Assembly: GCA_020736575.1 (NCBI GenBank)
Contig: JAGPYM010000063.1
Span: 1 to 64,000 of the forward strand
Length of the DNA: 64,000 bases
Source: Thelonectria olida
Taxonomy: Eukaryota; Ascomycota; Sordariomycetes; Hypocreales; Nectriaceae
Direction: 5' to 3'
Numbering within the stretch: position 1 is the stretch's first letter; each line of letters starts with the position of its first letter. Both the position numbers and the translations under genes were made by a program. Of this stretch, positions 1 through 11,213 are shown piece by piece. The notes under the pieces are model-generated. The model did not search any database. It saw only the letters and a program-made list of their open reading frames with translations, and had not been told where the DNA came from.

Positions 1-539
1 TTTATTAGGTCGAATAATATCAGCTTCTAATTTAAAATTAGCTTTTATTTAAAAGTATAATTAAAATAATAACTTACTTCTTTTCTTGTTGTTTCTGTTT
101 TTTTATTATAAGCTATTTCTGGATGCTTATGTTTATAGTGTTTTTGAAAATTAGAGGCTTGAAATCCTTTAATTTTTTCAATTTTAAAATAATTGCACCT
201 ATTAAAATATTAATATAAAGTTAAAATATAAAGGGAATATAAAAATATAACTTACATAGTACATTCAACTCGCATTTCCTCCTCTTTACCTTCTATAATA
301 GGTAAAGTTGCCTTTTCAAATAACCCATATTTAAAAATATATATTTTTGAACTTATATCTTCAGAGCTTATAATAGAAGGTGATTGGTTGGATGAAGAAG
401 GTAAATCTTCTGAAGTTAAATTAATAACTTCATTAGACTGAGAGTTATTTCCTATTTCAGAAGAAATAGCTTCTGAAAAGGGGTTAGTCTCATCTTTAGA
501 TATAGATTGGGTTGGGTCGTAATCGCTATTAGAGTCCAT
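1..539 (-). pseudogene. BED-type zinc-finger exons of a hAT-like protein, 3' end beyond the window
   Basis: Three exons can be read on the minus strand. Exon 1 (539-256) starts at ATG and is Ser/Asn/Glu-rich. It ends at a GTAAGT donor, and exon 2 (198-78) follows a TAG acceptor. Joining them in phase gives the zinc pair C-T-M-C, split across the junction, followed about 25 residues later by an H-Y-K-H-K-H cluster. This is a BED finger (CxxC...HxxxH), as found at the N-terminus of hAT transposases and some chromatin proteins. A third exon probably starts at 26 and leaves the window. Exons 1 and 2 total 405 nt, keeping the frame. The gene lies in a very AT-rich island. Whether the rest of the protein is intact cannot be seen, so 'pseudogene' is a cautious label. 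Confidence 0.55.
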
Positions 540-1590
540 TTTAAATAGATAATAGAATAAATAATAAAATAGGTTAATTTAAATAAATGGAAGAAAAGAA
601 ATTCTAAAACGAAAGATAATATCCTATATATAGTTAAAAATATTATTTAGAATATTCTAGTCTTAATTAATTATTAATTATAAATTAGTAATAAGAAATT
701 ACTAATTTATATTATATAGAAAATAATAGAATTCTATAGAAACTAAATTACTAATAGTTAATTATTAATATATAGAAGTAATAGAATTCTATAGAAATTA
801 AAGTATTAAGAGTAAATTACTAATATATATTATATTAAATTATAACTTGATATTTTACTAATATAAAATAGAATTAAAATATATATATATTTAATTTATA
901 TATAGCTCTTTTAAGATTAATAAATAATTAATTGTATTTAATAGTTTTAAATTAATATTATGTATAAATTAAATAGAATTAATTTACATTAAAAAATTAT
1001 ATATAGTACCTTTATTTACTAAAAATTTACTAATTTACTAAATTTTTAGTAATTAGTAATTACTATAAAATACTAATACTAATACTAAAACTTTTAGTAA
1101 TTAGTAATTATTTACTAAATAAAATTAGTAAATAATTACTAATTACTAAAAGTAAATTAGTAAGTAATAGTAAATACTAATACTAAAAATTTTAGTAATT
1201 AGTAATTATTTACTAAAGAAAAATTAGTAATTCCAAATAATTACTAATTTACTAATACTAAAATCACAACCCTGGTTATTAGTATAGTGCTTATGTAGTA
1301 AGCTTTATATAAAAGAAGAATTAAATTCAAAAAGAAAATTAATATTTACTGTAATTGATTATATTTAATAATCGTTTTAATGATCATTTCGAATTCTTAT
1401 TAAAATATAATTTTCATTAATTAAATGTAAAGTAGAAATAAAATAAGCTATAGTTATATTAATATAAATTGTCCATTATAAAAACCACAAGTTTTTATTA
1501 TTAGTTTTAAACAGTATATTTAAACTAGTGGTGGTATGAGGCTTATAAAATTTAAAAACCAAATATATAAAATAATATTAAATAATAATT
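540..1590. other. AT-rich island without genes (RIP-like)
   Basis: Almost pure A/T sequence with no plausible coding. From about 1015 to 1265 it consists of repeated short inverted motifs built on AGTAATTAGTAATTACT and its reverse. It ends abruptly near 1590, where composition returns to about 50% GC. The pattern fits DNA depleted of GC by repeat-induced point mutation; the original element is not recognisable. Confidence 0.7.
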
Positions 1591-1984
1591 TGCATAGCAA
1601 CTGGCGAGTCGATACTTCGCGTGCACATGCGTCGTGGTTTGGGGTATTTGACCGAAGCCTCTGCAGAGCTTGGACGCCTTGGTTCTAGGACAGTATAAAA
1701 CGCTTTGCGAAGGCATTATTCAGGAATGTTAATCGTATAACTATTTGAAGGCATACGTTAAATGATACTGACGCCTACCTTTACCCCTCCAGGTATGGCT
1801 TGTCACGGCCTGCAGTCGCAATATTGCTATTTTTCTCCTCATCCTGGAGCGCTAACCGAAGCCCACATACCCAATGTAGCCCGAAATACCTTTCCTAATC
1901 CCCGAGAGTTTTCATGTCGGTTGAACAGACGCATCATGTACTAATCGTAGCTGGGGCTTCGGGATATAAAAATAAGTACGATGA

Positions 1985-2409
1985 TTATTGCTGGATAGAC
2001 ATTGCATTGTCCTTCATCCATCGCTGAAACGTAGTTACTGACCATACAGCTAACCATCGTAAAAGAGCAACGACCTTGTAGCACTCGACAATAGACTTGG
2101 TGTCGCCAATCGTGGCTACTGGAAAGAGGTCAATTCTATCTGCCCGGTCGGTCGCAAAAAGCAGTTCCCATTGACCGCCCCGCACCAGGATGATGGGTAG
2201 AGTGATACCGAGCCCACTAGCTTTTTCCGATGTGCCTGCAAGCTCTCGGAGTCGCGCAATGTATGCAGCCGTCCATACAGATAGTTGAGACTTGGCCTCT
2301 TGACTCGAGCCATCCGGTGTCTTAGTCTCGATGCTAACCGCGATCGGCCGGAAACGGCACTGGTTGGTAATCCGTGTGGTTGATGGGCTAACATTGCCGT
2401 CTTGCTAGA
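1985..2409 (-). pseudogene. PD-(D/E)XK nuclease-like protein, C-terminal fragment
   Basis: On the minus strand an open frame begins just after a stop near 2409. It reads an RPIAVSIETKTPD segment, where ExK is the nuclease-core signature. A QLSVWTAAY segment follows, then QWELLFATDR, then GDTKSIVECYKVVALLRWL, and a TFQRWMKD end. This order matches the C-terminal half of the fungal PD-(D/E)XK-like family, also represented by the intact gene at 9632-11213. The first half, with the N-terminal disordered region and the metal-binding Asp, is missing or unrecognisable. Short upstream frames toward 2600 contain stops. It is therefore a truncated relic and not a second functional copy. Confidence 0.6.
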
Positions 2410-3587
2410 CAAGTACAACAATACCGGAAAGCGAACAGCACGTCTGTGATAGTAGGATTCTTGAGCGCAAGCTAGGGCCCCAACCTGTAGCTACAAGCGG
2501 GGACGTGGCAACCGATGCGCTGGTGAAGCAACTCGCAGAAATAGGGCTCTGAGTTCCCCGAATTTGAACTTGAAGGGAATAATAATTATCTGGTTATTCG
2601 AGAATACTATATGTCTACCTATACTTAGCTATGGTCGATCACCTGCGCATGAGGACCCCGAAAACGTCTCTCCCGAAAGGCTTTTCCCGCCAAGACGAAT
2701 AGACTTACCTAACTGAGAGTCCTGTATGGCTCTGTGGATGTGATTAGTAGTGGCTTGTGGGTGACTAGCGTGAGTACTCGTAACCAATACTGCCTTGTGG
2801 TATTTCCGCTCAAGAGGACTGGGCCAAGGTCGATGATGAACCGTGAACGGGACAGTTAAAATCTCATTATTTCTCTTCTTTATAACTTTTGAAATACTCG
2901 GTGGCCGCTTGGCGGAGATTCAGGCCTTTGGCGGATGTCTGGTGTTGCGAACCCCGCATCAGACGTCATTGTCGTCATGGAAGGCGAACCGGATGTTCCG
3001 GGCAGTCAAGACTCGATTCTTCCCTCCCACCTTCCCTCTGTATATAGAACCACTGCAATATACAGACACTTGCCTCCCTACAGGGGAGCGCGGACGGGGC
3101 CCTCTCTGACGCTACGGTCTAACGCGTTTACGTATAAGACCGCAGCGACAGGTGACCCGTTGTGGCCAAACTATACACACTCGGTCCCTCTTGACTGCAT
3201 GAGGTCACCAATAAAACAGAGGTTCAACTACTGCACATTACCCAATCGAAATCAACGACTTTTGGCTCTGCACCTCGCAACTACGGACCTCTTCTCTCGT
3301 TGCTTTGCTGCATGACCTATCATTTCACGCACAAGGCTCAATCACTTTCCTGTCGCATCACCTTCAACCCAACGGCTTCCTCTCAAGCCGCACGATGGCC
3401 AGAATGAGGAAGGGCGTTGACACTACAGTCGACACTCATACCTTACGTCGATTGCGCCCCGTTCAGGCCTTTCGCAACTGTCGCACAAAGCCAAGCAGGC
3501 AGAATGCGTCGATGCGACGTCAACGTCATAAAGCCCGAAGCCCGTCATTAAACTCTTCATTTGAGTCCCAAGCGCTGTCACGCGGAG
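2410..3587. other. No gene recognised
   Basis: Normal-GC sequence with only short overlapping frames of mixed strand and no recognisable domains. It ends at the target duplication of the LTR that starts at 3588. Confidence 0.4.
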
Positions 3588-3725
3588 TGTTGAGATCCAT
3601 GGTTTAACGGATCAATGGCTATTCCGATCCATTGGTGGCTGGGATGTAGATGTCTTCTTGTCAATAGCTTCCGCTAGTTAGTGCTAGTCTTTCTCCTTAA
3701 TCAACACAATATGCTCATTTCAACA
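3588..3725 (+). repeat. Solo LTR, short copia-like family A, copy 1
   Basis: The 138-bp unit begins TGTTGAGATCC and ends CTCATTTCAACA (TG...CA with the inverted ends TGTTGA/TCAACA). It is flanked by a perfect 5-bp duplication CGGAG (3583-3587 and 3726-3730). A second copy with its own 5-bp duplication lies at 34684-34854. No internal retrotransposon sequence follows, so this is a solo LTR or a very short LTR-like element. Confidence 0.75.
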
Positions 3726-3823
3726 CGGAGGACGATCCTATCCTTCCCGACGAAGACAATCCACTTCAGGCGTTTAGTTGTTTGGATGTCACCAAGTCTA
3801 CCTTACGTGCACCTTTTGCAACA

Positions 3824-4500
3824 ATGGTAAACGAGACCATCGACTCTTCGGGTCCCGGGCTCAACGGAGCTGACCTTACCCTCCGCGATTACCATGATCC
3901 GCCCGACCTCGAAAGAAAAACAAAGAGGACGCCTCTAGGCGAGATGGAGGGCGGAGAGGACGGCGAGCACTTGGAAGGGAGGAAATCGGCCAGGCAAAAG
4001 AACAAAAGTTATTTAAAGGAACCAAATGACGCAGATCATACGGCCAAATTGACCGAGCCTGAGGAGAATCGAGATGATACAAAAGAGCCGAGATACGAAA
4101 TCGAAGCAATCGTTGGTCACACCATCTACAAAACAACCAATGTCAAGCTCAAGGTCAAATGGACTGATGACTCCAAGCCCACGCTCGTCGATGAGTATAC
4201 CTTTCAAGAAGACTGCCCAACTATGCTCTACAGCTACTGGAGATCCCATGGGACACGCGAGAAGGCAACAGGGATAAAGTCATTCCATGCCTTTAGAATC
4301 TGTGATGGAGGGTGAAAGACAATTTGGAATTCAAGGTGCACTGGGTTGGATATCCGCCTGAGGAGTCGACTTGGGAGCTTGCTTGGAGGGTGAAGGATTA
4401 CGCGGAAGAGATGCACGCAGAGTATTTGGAGACACATCCAGCTGCGAAAAGGGCTTGGGAAAGGGAGAACTTCAGAAGGGTTGAGAAATTTGCTTTGTGA
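3824..4500 (+). pseudogene. Double-chromodomain protein, frameshifted
   Basis: Starting at ATG 3824 the frame encodes a charged, disordered N-terminus (about 90 residues, rich in E, K and R). A first chromodomain-like segment follows (YEIEAIVGHTIYK...KVKWTDD...EYTFQED). A second chromodomain begins FHAFRICDGG and stops at a TGA near 4313. One frame over, it continues as LEFKVHWVGYPPEESTWEL and a helical tail ending at 4500. The second chromodomain is therefore split by a one-base shift near 4305-4315; no splice-site pair explains it. Chromodomain proteins read methylated histone tails, and some LTR retrotransposons also carry them. A host gene is favoured because no integrase is attached. The upstream solo LTR lies 100 bp before the start. 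Confidence 0.55.
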
Positions 4501-4790
4501 TAGTTCATCTTTTGGTTGATATGGCTTTCGTAAAGAGGTTGTTGCCGGCTAATGGTATTGCTCACTACTTGACGTTCCACGATCATGGTCGAAGTCTCCC
4601 CTAGTTTCAGGAGGCCGAGTTCTACATATCCCTTAGGAAGCTGAACGTAGACGGGTTGGTCCTTCTTGAGGTCGCTGTAGGAAAGCGTTTCCAATGTCGA
4701 ATTGTCGAATCTCGAGACCAAATCGTGCAGCTGTTGCCATTATGATCCTGAAGGTCTTTGCTGCGAGCGTGGCGGCATAAGTTTCCAGTC
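4500..4790 (-). pseudogene. Ty1/copia reverse-transcriptase fragment
   Basis: The minus strand reads AAKTFRIIMATAARFGLEIRQFDIGNAFL, matching the copia RT segment that carries the first catalytic Asp (the QxDVxxAFL motif). After a frameshift near 4680 it continues VYVQLPKGYVELG. The YVDD box and everything downstream are absent. It is a small dead piece. Confidence 0.55.
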
Positions 4791-4807
4791 CCCCATCAAT
4801 CGCGGTT

Positions 4808-5060
4808 ATGACCAGACCGGACTCAGCGCGAGCAGCAGCCCAGCTTGCAAGGTTCTTGACAAACCCATCGCCTGAACACCTTGCTGCAGCTAACCAATGC
4901 ATCTGTTACCTCTACACGACGAGATTCCTTGCCATCGTCTATGACGGGATGCACGCAGGAGAAGCTCTTGCGATCGCAAGCGATGCATGATTCGCGGATG
5001 ATGCCGAGACCCGACGCTCATCGCAGGGGTATGTGATGTCATCGGAGATCGGCCATCTAC
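4808..5060 (+). pseudogene. Ty1/copia RT/RNase H junction fragment, opposite orientation
   Basis: The plus strand encodes a TRPDSARAAAQLARFLTNPS segment, then HLAAANQCICYLYTTRFLAI, then a SDA box, an in-frame TGA, and FADDAETRRSSQGYVM. This is the end of copia RT and the start of copia RNase H. It directly abuts the RT piece on the other strand, so one part has been inverted. Internal stops show it is dead. Confidence 0.6.
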
Positions 5061-5569
5061 CTCTGCCAAGACGCCTACGTTGAGAAAATCGCGCCGAAAT
5101 TCAAGCTCTGCGACTCAAAGCGTCGAGTACCATCGATCCCGATCACAACGATTCTACAATGGTATTCCATATAATGCGCGCTGATGATGTCAAACAACAA
5201 GATATTATGGCCCTTACTGATATTATGGATCCTCTTACCGGAAATCCATCCTGGGCCAGGTTTGTCGAGATCCTAACAGCTGGCGGTGATCTCGGTCCAG
5301 TTCCAACACCTAAAATAGGATTTCGATTCGAGCCCGAAGCTATTCAGCATCATTGTCGTAAAATAGAAATAACGTCGCAATCACTAGTAAACTAAGCACT
5401 AGTTATCACAATTTTTTTCTTCTTATAATTCGATTCGACAGTAGTTTCGGTATTCCAGATTGTGTAGCTCCTCCCAGGGCAAAAGCCAAAAAGAAGCATC
5501 AGGCGTCCCTGCCCAGCTGTTCATGGCTGCGATCCGTTAGGGCGTGCCTGAGAAGGCCACAGGAGGCCG
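5061..5569. other. No gene recognised
   Basis: One 78-codon frame (5159-5395, plus) is open but has no recognised domain and starts with a poorly placed ATG. It could be a relic joined to the copia debris. Nothing else stands out before the gene ending at 5570. Confidence 0.35.
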
Positions 5570-6509
5570 CTATGGGGTGATAGGTGAGGTTGCTGGAGTC
5601 CTCCGAGGATTCTGAACTGGGCCGACAGGTGTCTCATTGATAAAATCAGCCAAGTCAAAGCACTGATCTGGGGTGGTGGCAAAAGGTTTGCCGTCGTCGG
5701 GCGGAATTATCGACGGAATTGAGCCCAACATGTTATTCTTTTGTAGGGGCGTAGACGGGGACATTGCCATAAGTGGCGGTCGTATATTGGGGGGGTTGAA
5801 AAATCGGATACTCGGAAAGTCGTCGTCTGCAGGGGCAGCTGGGCTGGGTGAGGGGCTATGTTGGACAAGAGAGGTGATGCGCCGGTGGTGGGATTGCTCG
5901 ATATCAGACAGTCGAGCGCTCTCCTCACTACCCTCCCAACAGTCGCCGAAAGGCTTGTTTGCGGTCAGGGATCGGCGGGATCGTTTGCTGGGACTAGATG
6001 GGCTCTCTTCGAAGGAAGTAAAGAGAGTGCGCTTCCGGTGATTGGTGTAGCCATTGACATGCGAGGACGGGTCCGGTTCGTGCGACAAGCTCGGGAGGGC
6101 GTAGGAGTATGGCAGTTGGGTGGTTAACGGAGCAGAGCAGGAAAGGAAGTTGTATTCAGCGAGGTACTTCTGCTGTATCTCCTCCTCAAATGCCAGTTCT
6201 ATGGCGTCGAAAGAGAGGTCTTCGCAGCAGAGTTCGGTTTTGAACTGGGCAAGGGCGAGGCAATTTTGCAAGCGGCGAGCAATCTTCCCGTAGAGACCCC
6301 AAAAAAAAAGTCAGCATGAATGGCTTCGTTGAACCCATCACCATACCCAGACCAAGTGGATGCTGTTGGTATCGTGGACATTGTTGAGGAATGTGACAAT
6401 CGAGGGGGTTGGTTTGCTTTCCCTGGCTTACCTTGGCCAATTTTGCGCGCCTGAGGACGTTGTCGACTACGTCCTCGGGCTTCTTCCGCTGTGGCGACAT
6501 TGGCCGCAT
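5570..6509 (-). CDS. Uncharacterised 263-aa protein, one intron
   Basis: Exon 1 is 6509-6432 (26 codons, basic, with an LRRAKLAK segment). The intron 6431-6284 has a GTAAG donor, a GCTGAC branch point before a T-run, and an AAG acceptor. Exon 2 is 6283-5570. A second in-frame ATG at 6500 is an alternative start. The N-terminal 60 residues (ARRLQNCLALAQFKTE...AIELAFEEEI) look helical and conserved. They faintly resemble the short motif of fungal Whi5/Nrm1-type cell-cycle repressors; I would not name it on that. The rest is Ser/Pro-rich and disordered, with a KRSRRS basic patch that could be a nuclear signal. There are no internal stops, so it is likely a functional host gene. Confidence 0.6.
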
Positions 6510-6914
6510 GCTTGTCAGCCCTATTGTGCACCTCCTCTTTCTCACGACATCTCTAGGCTTGCATTGCATCGATCATGTCGGGACGCGGTCCGAGGTGGTG
6601 ACGCTTGCCGAGATGGATGATGGATTGGGCGAAGGGAGAGGGCAAGGTCTGCGTACCCATCTTTTGGCAAATGGGGCATACAGTGCGAATCAGGGATAAA
6701 ATCGTGTATTGAAGGGCTTGCGGTCAACCGGGCGCAATGTTTCACAGCCCTACATCCTGGTCTCAGTAAGGGAGCTTAAGTCTTTTGTCTATCCTGCTGG
6801 GGCTCGCTCTTCCAGCCCATCGAACCGATAGTAAATGAAAACCTCGTGCCAATTCTGATTGATGATTGATAGGATGTACGGCTCCTTTGCGGGAAGTGGA
6901 CGCAATAGATCTGC

Positions 6915-7676
6915 TTACAATACAATACAATACAATTTATTACGCCCGGCGGCTTGTTTTGGCCGAAAGGGCACTCATCACTAATGCATACGTACATTGC
7001 CTAATTTTCGTCCTTGTCTCCCCCAGCCCATGCTGTGCCATACACTGCCCAAATTGTGTCCGCATTTCCTCAAGCCCATACCGTACCTTGTCTTGCCTTG
7101 CCCGAATTGTAACCTGTCTCCCGAAGCCCATACTGCGTCTGTTCCTTGATTGTGCTTTCCTTTCTGCTCCGTTGCTCTCTGCGTTTTCCCGTGGTTTAGT
7201 AACGCTGCCAGCGAACCAGCTTGAAGGCTATTCTTCAAGTGTTCAGTGTCCTATCTACGGCGGCTGAAGCGATGTCCGCTTTCGTGACACGGGGTGTTTG
7301 GTATAGGGTGTGAGTGGGTTAGTAAGAATGAGTAGGTGAGATTTTGCAATCTGGCTTCAATATTGTGTGTCGAGTCGACCTGTGGCTATTGCAAATCGTA
7401 TAGTTGCGTGGACTGCTTGCATATTTGGTGGCCATTTCGCCTTATCTGTTGGTGACTTCCCTCCTAGGTAGAACGAGAGATTTCCTCTTAGTGTCTCGGT
7501 GCACTGCAGCATTTCGGTTCGGTGCGCCGTCCATTTTCTGCATCGGAAGAGAAATGCTCGACTGTCTCTGTCGCTTGTCTACATGCGCATTGCTGCGATG
7601 CTGCTACTTTGATCCGAAAGAGGTATCCATTCAATCTGGCCATGCCTGTCCTGAGCTGTGCTACAATACAATACAA
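6915..7676 (-). mobile_element. 5'-truncated Tad-like LINE, 3' end
   Basis: On the minus strand, 7676-7488 encodes QLRTGMARLNGYLFRI followed by CAC...ETVEHF. This is the end of LINE ORF2 with its terminal zinc knuckle, close to the piece at 48.8-49.4 kb (LRTGMARINSYLHRI). The 3' end at 6941-6915 reads GGGCGTAATAAATTG and then (TATTG)n, a LINE tail. The same pentanucleotide repeat also borders the fragment at 7662-7682. The coding part is frameshifted and dead. Confidence 0.6.
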
Positions 7677-7683
7677 TACAAGC

Positions 7684-9631
7684 TTTTTGTTAGTTTTTCT
7701 TGATGAGCGGGTTCACTACTGACGGGGTTCCGAGAGTGAATGTGGTTGGCTGCGTATCGTCACCGCCTAATGAGTGGAGACTCTGCTTTGCGCTTACCGC
7801 CCGGTTCCAACCCCTGCTTTCAAGCCGACTGATGCAACGTTCAGGTAAGTCCAGAAGAGCAATCCCTATCTCGCCTTGCTGCGTCGTCCCAGCGTGTCTT
7901 GGCAGACTGACTACTCGCTCAGGTCGAGTGGCGGCGCTCGTCTGCGACAAGTGGTTGACGCATTAAAAGCCCGTATCTCCCTCGTGGGTCCACCGGTAAG
8001 CTATCAATTGGCAACAATGATTCTTCCCTCTTGATGCGTCGCGTGATACTACGTGTACGTCCCGATTGGAAGAATCGCCGCCCCATCTTCTCGCAAGCAC
8101 CCATGCATTAGCCGCCCGGACAATCAATTGTGTCACTCAGAGTGAAGCGACGAATGGAGGAAGCCAAGGAACCGCAAGTGCACATAACTTTTATTGACGA
8201 CAGGTATATCCTACAATCAGTGATGGAACGAGCTCAAAACACAGTAAACGGACGAAGAAACTACAGCGTTTGCGACCGATGAGGCCGCAAGCAAACCGTC
8301 GAATCATGATATGTGTTCCAGAGATGACAGCAAAGAAACATCTCAATGAGCTGGGGTTCAAGTTGGTAGCAAATGGACGGGATGCAACCTATTTGCCTAT
8401 TTAATGTCAAACTGAGCTGCGCACCCGTCATCCTACTACATGAATGGTAAACGACATCGCATGGGGAACCATCGGCCCCCTCGGGGAGATGGTGTGAGAC
8501 GATCGAGCAGCCAGCCCCTCGAGTGGTCCCCCGGACCCTAACAGCACCAAAGTTACTACGACGCTAAGATTGCGCCCTGAGCTCTTGGTCAAGCACTCGC
8601 TGACAAGCGCCACTAACAAGCACGTCCCAGCCACCCCGACGCGCCCACCACAATGGCCCGCGCGTCGATCATCGCTACGAGAACCTTTGTTGTGCCGTGA
8701 AGCCCTCTAAGAGTTGTGTGTGTGAATTACGCGGACCCGTCCCACTCAGCTCTGCCAGGTCCCCCTGCTCCCTTCCTCGTCGCGCTGACCCTGCAACCAA
8801 AACATCCACTTCTCAAGCTGACCGGCTGACTGTGTCGTGTGCCTACCTCGTACCTGGCAACCCATTTTATTAGACTGGTACAAGACGAAGGGCGACTGAT
8901 ACATGGGCACCCGGATGCCCAAATTATGTCAGCGCCTCTCGGTACATATTCCTTAACACCACATGTTGGATGGATGTTTATGGTTATTATGAGATTTTGA
9001 TAAAACTAGAAGTTAAGATGACCTCGGTGTGGACGCGACTACAATAGTGAAAGTAGTCTCGAATGCCTCCAACGCATGATTTGCCTTGCTTCACCTTCTG
9101 TTGAACGTTCGCGCACATTGAAGCAAAGAGTAGCTCCCGCATGTAAGCGGATTCCTCATCGCAGCGCTTTTCTCGATCACATTGAGGATTTACAATATCT
9201 CGTCAATCTCTTCGCACAGAATTTTCTCTCATGTCATCTATGTCCACCGAAATGCTTGAGATGAATAACTAATCCAGCTCGGGGTAATAATGATAGGGCT
9301 ATCCTGCATTGTTAGACTGTGCTGTTAGTGATATCGTAGCAGCTTCACCAATTATGAAGCCCAGAAGCCCAGACGCAGAGTGATGAAGTGGGAAAAGTGG
9401 GTACCCAAGAGCCAATGTTATTGGGTATCCGGCCCGGGTGCCCATGTTTCAGTCGCCCCATGGCTGTTGACAATTATGTAAACGGGCTGGAAGAACTTAG
9501 CGCCGGGACTCTCCCTTTTCCAATTACCCCACCAACCAGTCATCACGACAGCGCAATTCATCGATCAATTGACTTGACCGGGTTGCTTCTGGTGCCAACG
9601 AACCCTCGAAAACATTGACAGCCTGCGAACA
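7684..9631. other. About 1.9 kb without a recognised gene
   Basis: Several 60-90 codon frames on both strands overlap each other without domain signatures. No splice-linked reading frame could be built. The 3' part (about 8880-9600) is the upstream region of the PD-(D/E)XK gene. Confidence 0.35.
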
Positions 9632-11213
9632 ATGCCGCAGCCGCTCCAAGAATTTATTGAGAATTGGCTCGAGCAAGTTCTGGTCCCGCCGCAGCTACCA
9701 TCATCGGCCGTGTCGCTTTCGTCTGGCGATGACGGCAGATCGACTAAGAGACGCAAGATCAATCACCTCATCTCGCCTTCACAATCCTCTATCGGTTCAT
9801 ACTGCAAAAAGATCAGAGAAAATATTGCACACGATTCGATCATCCTGGTGGATCCAGAAACCCCAGAAACGCCAGGAAAACGGAGATTGACTCACCAAAC
9901 TCTCGGCGACGATGAAACACCACGCCCTAAGAAGTCGGCTTCCAGTAGCTCCATCCTCAGGAGCGCCCCCAGCATGTCGTCGCAAAGCAATAGCCAAACC
10001 TCGGGACGAACCTCGCCAACGAAAAGCTTCCCTGTTGTCGGTTTGAATAATCACCGTCTTGATTCTGTGACTATGGACCCTAATCACAAAGATATGCCTT
10101 CCGGCCTAGCAGAGCTAGTAATGGACATGGGGGATTTCGCGTATGGCAAGGAAATTATTCCACGGTGTTTAGAGGTCGTTCATCTTACCCAAATCCGCCG
10201 TTTCCTCACAATGTGACCCGTGCTAACTCAGCTGCAGGACGAGATTCTCAAGCGAACAAAATCCGACTTGTCACTTCGACGACTTGGTGATAATGCCTAC
10301 TACCCATCCGACGAGACTGCTTCGTCACCTATGGACATAGCATCGGCCATGAGCCTCATGCTCACCGCTAGAAAGCTTGTCAAACGAGCTGGCCAATGTC
10401 ATCACTTGCAGTACGACGAAACAGGATGGAACAACCTTGTGCATACGCCCTTACTTGATGCTGTGCTCAACGACCAAGATCCGTTGAAGAGCCAGCTTGT
10501 TGACTTTTCTCCTTGGTGCGTCACCCAGCCCTAAACACCGTTTGAGCCATCCAGGTACTGACGTTTATCAGCATGACTGCATCCATAACCTCACGGTTTC
10601 ACTACTTTCCCATCCCTCCTACAAAAGTAGACTACGTTCTCTACATCGACGCCGAGTCTGAGAACTCGGCTGCATGCGATGCGATCACCAAGCTTGAAGA
10701 AACCGAGGGATCAGTCAATCACACAACATTTAGACCACTGGGCCAGTACCCTATCTCCCTCAGCATTGAGACGAAGAGACATGGCGGAGATGTGAGAAAG
10801 GCTGATGTCCAATTGGCAGCCTGGCAGGCCGCGCAATGGGCGTTCTTAGAATCCCAGGCTGGAGACGGCTTAGGGGAACTAGCCTTCCTGCCAGGCATTA
10901 TCGTTCAGGGACACGAGTGGAAGTTTGTTGCGACAACGTGGAGCAATGGCAAGACTGTAAGTTTACCCTTCTATCGAGCACCACGGGGGGAGTTAACAGT
11001 TCTTTTCAGACACTCTGGTCAAGCCACCAGTTTGGGACCACGATGACTTCGGTCGGTGTTTTCCAGATCATGGCTGGTATACGCCGGCTTCGAAGGTGGT
11101 CGACCGACGTCTTCTGGCCATGGTACAAGAAGAATGTTCTTCGCTTGGACTTGGCCCTGTCGCCATCGGAGCAAGACGCCCTCCCGGATCAACTACCTGT
11201 AGTAATAAGGTGA
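9632..11213 (+). CDS. PD-(D/E)XK nuclease-like domain protein (fungal family), 469 aa
   Basis: Four exons: 9632-10174, 10238-10515, 10572-10956 and 11010-11213. All introns are short and GT-AG, phases agree, and there are no stops. The N-terminal 150 residues are disordered (PETPETPGKRR, Ser-rich), followed by a helical region. The C-terminal half has the nuclease-like core: KVDYVLYID (Asp), ISLSIETKR (ExK), then QLAAWQAAQW, a strand ending GHEWKFVATTW, and the family's VGVFQIMAGIRRLRRW helix with a WPWYKKN tail. The Asp and ExK residues are kept, so catalysis is possible. The family is often annotated only by this fold, and its substrate is unknown. A truncated relative lies at 1985-2409. 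The start at ATG 9632 has no upstream in-frame alternative. Confidence 0.8.

Noticed and set aside
2935..3607. 100-126 codon plus-strand frames as genes
   Set aside because: No domain, no splice structure, and the second runs into the solo LTR.
4633..4902. The first 35 codons of the minus-strand frame as part of copia RT
   Set aside because: That part is the antisense of the plus-strand RNase H fragment; only the part below about 4790 matches RT.
5858..6127. Plus-strand frames opposite the 263-aa gene
   Set aside because: Antisense of the exon; the minus strand has a spliced, coherent protein.
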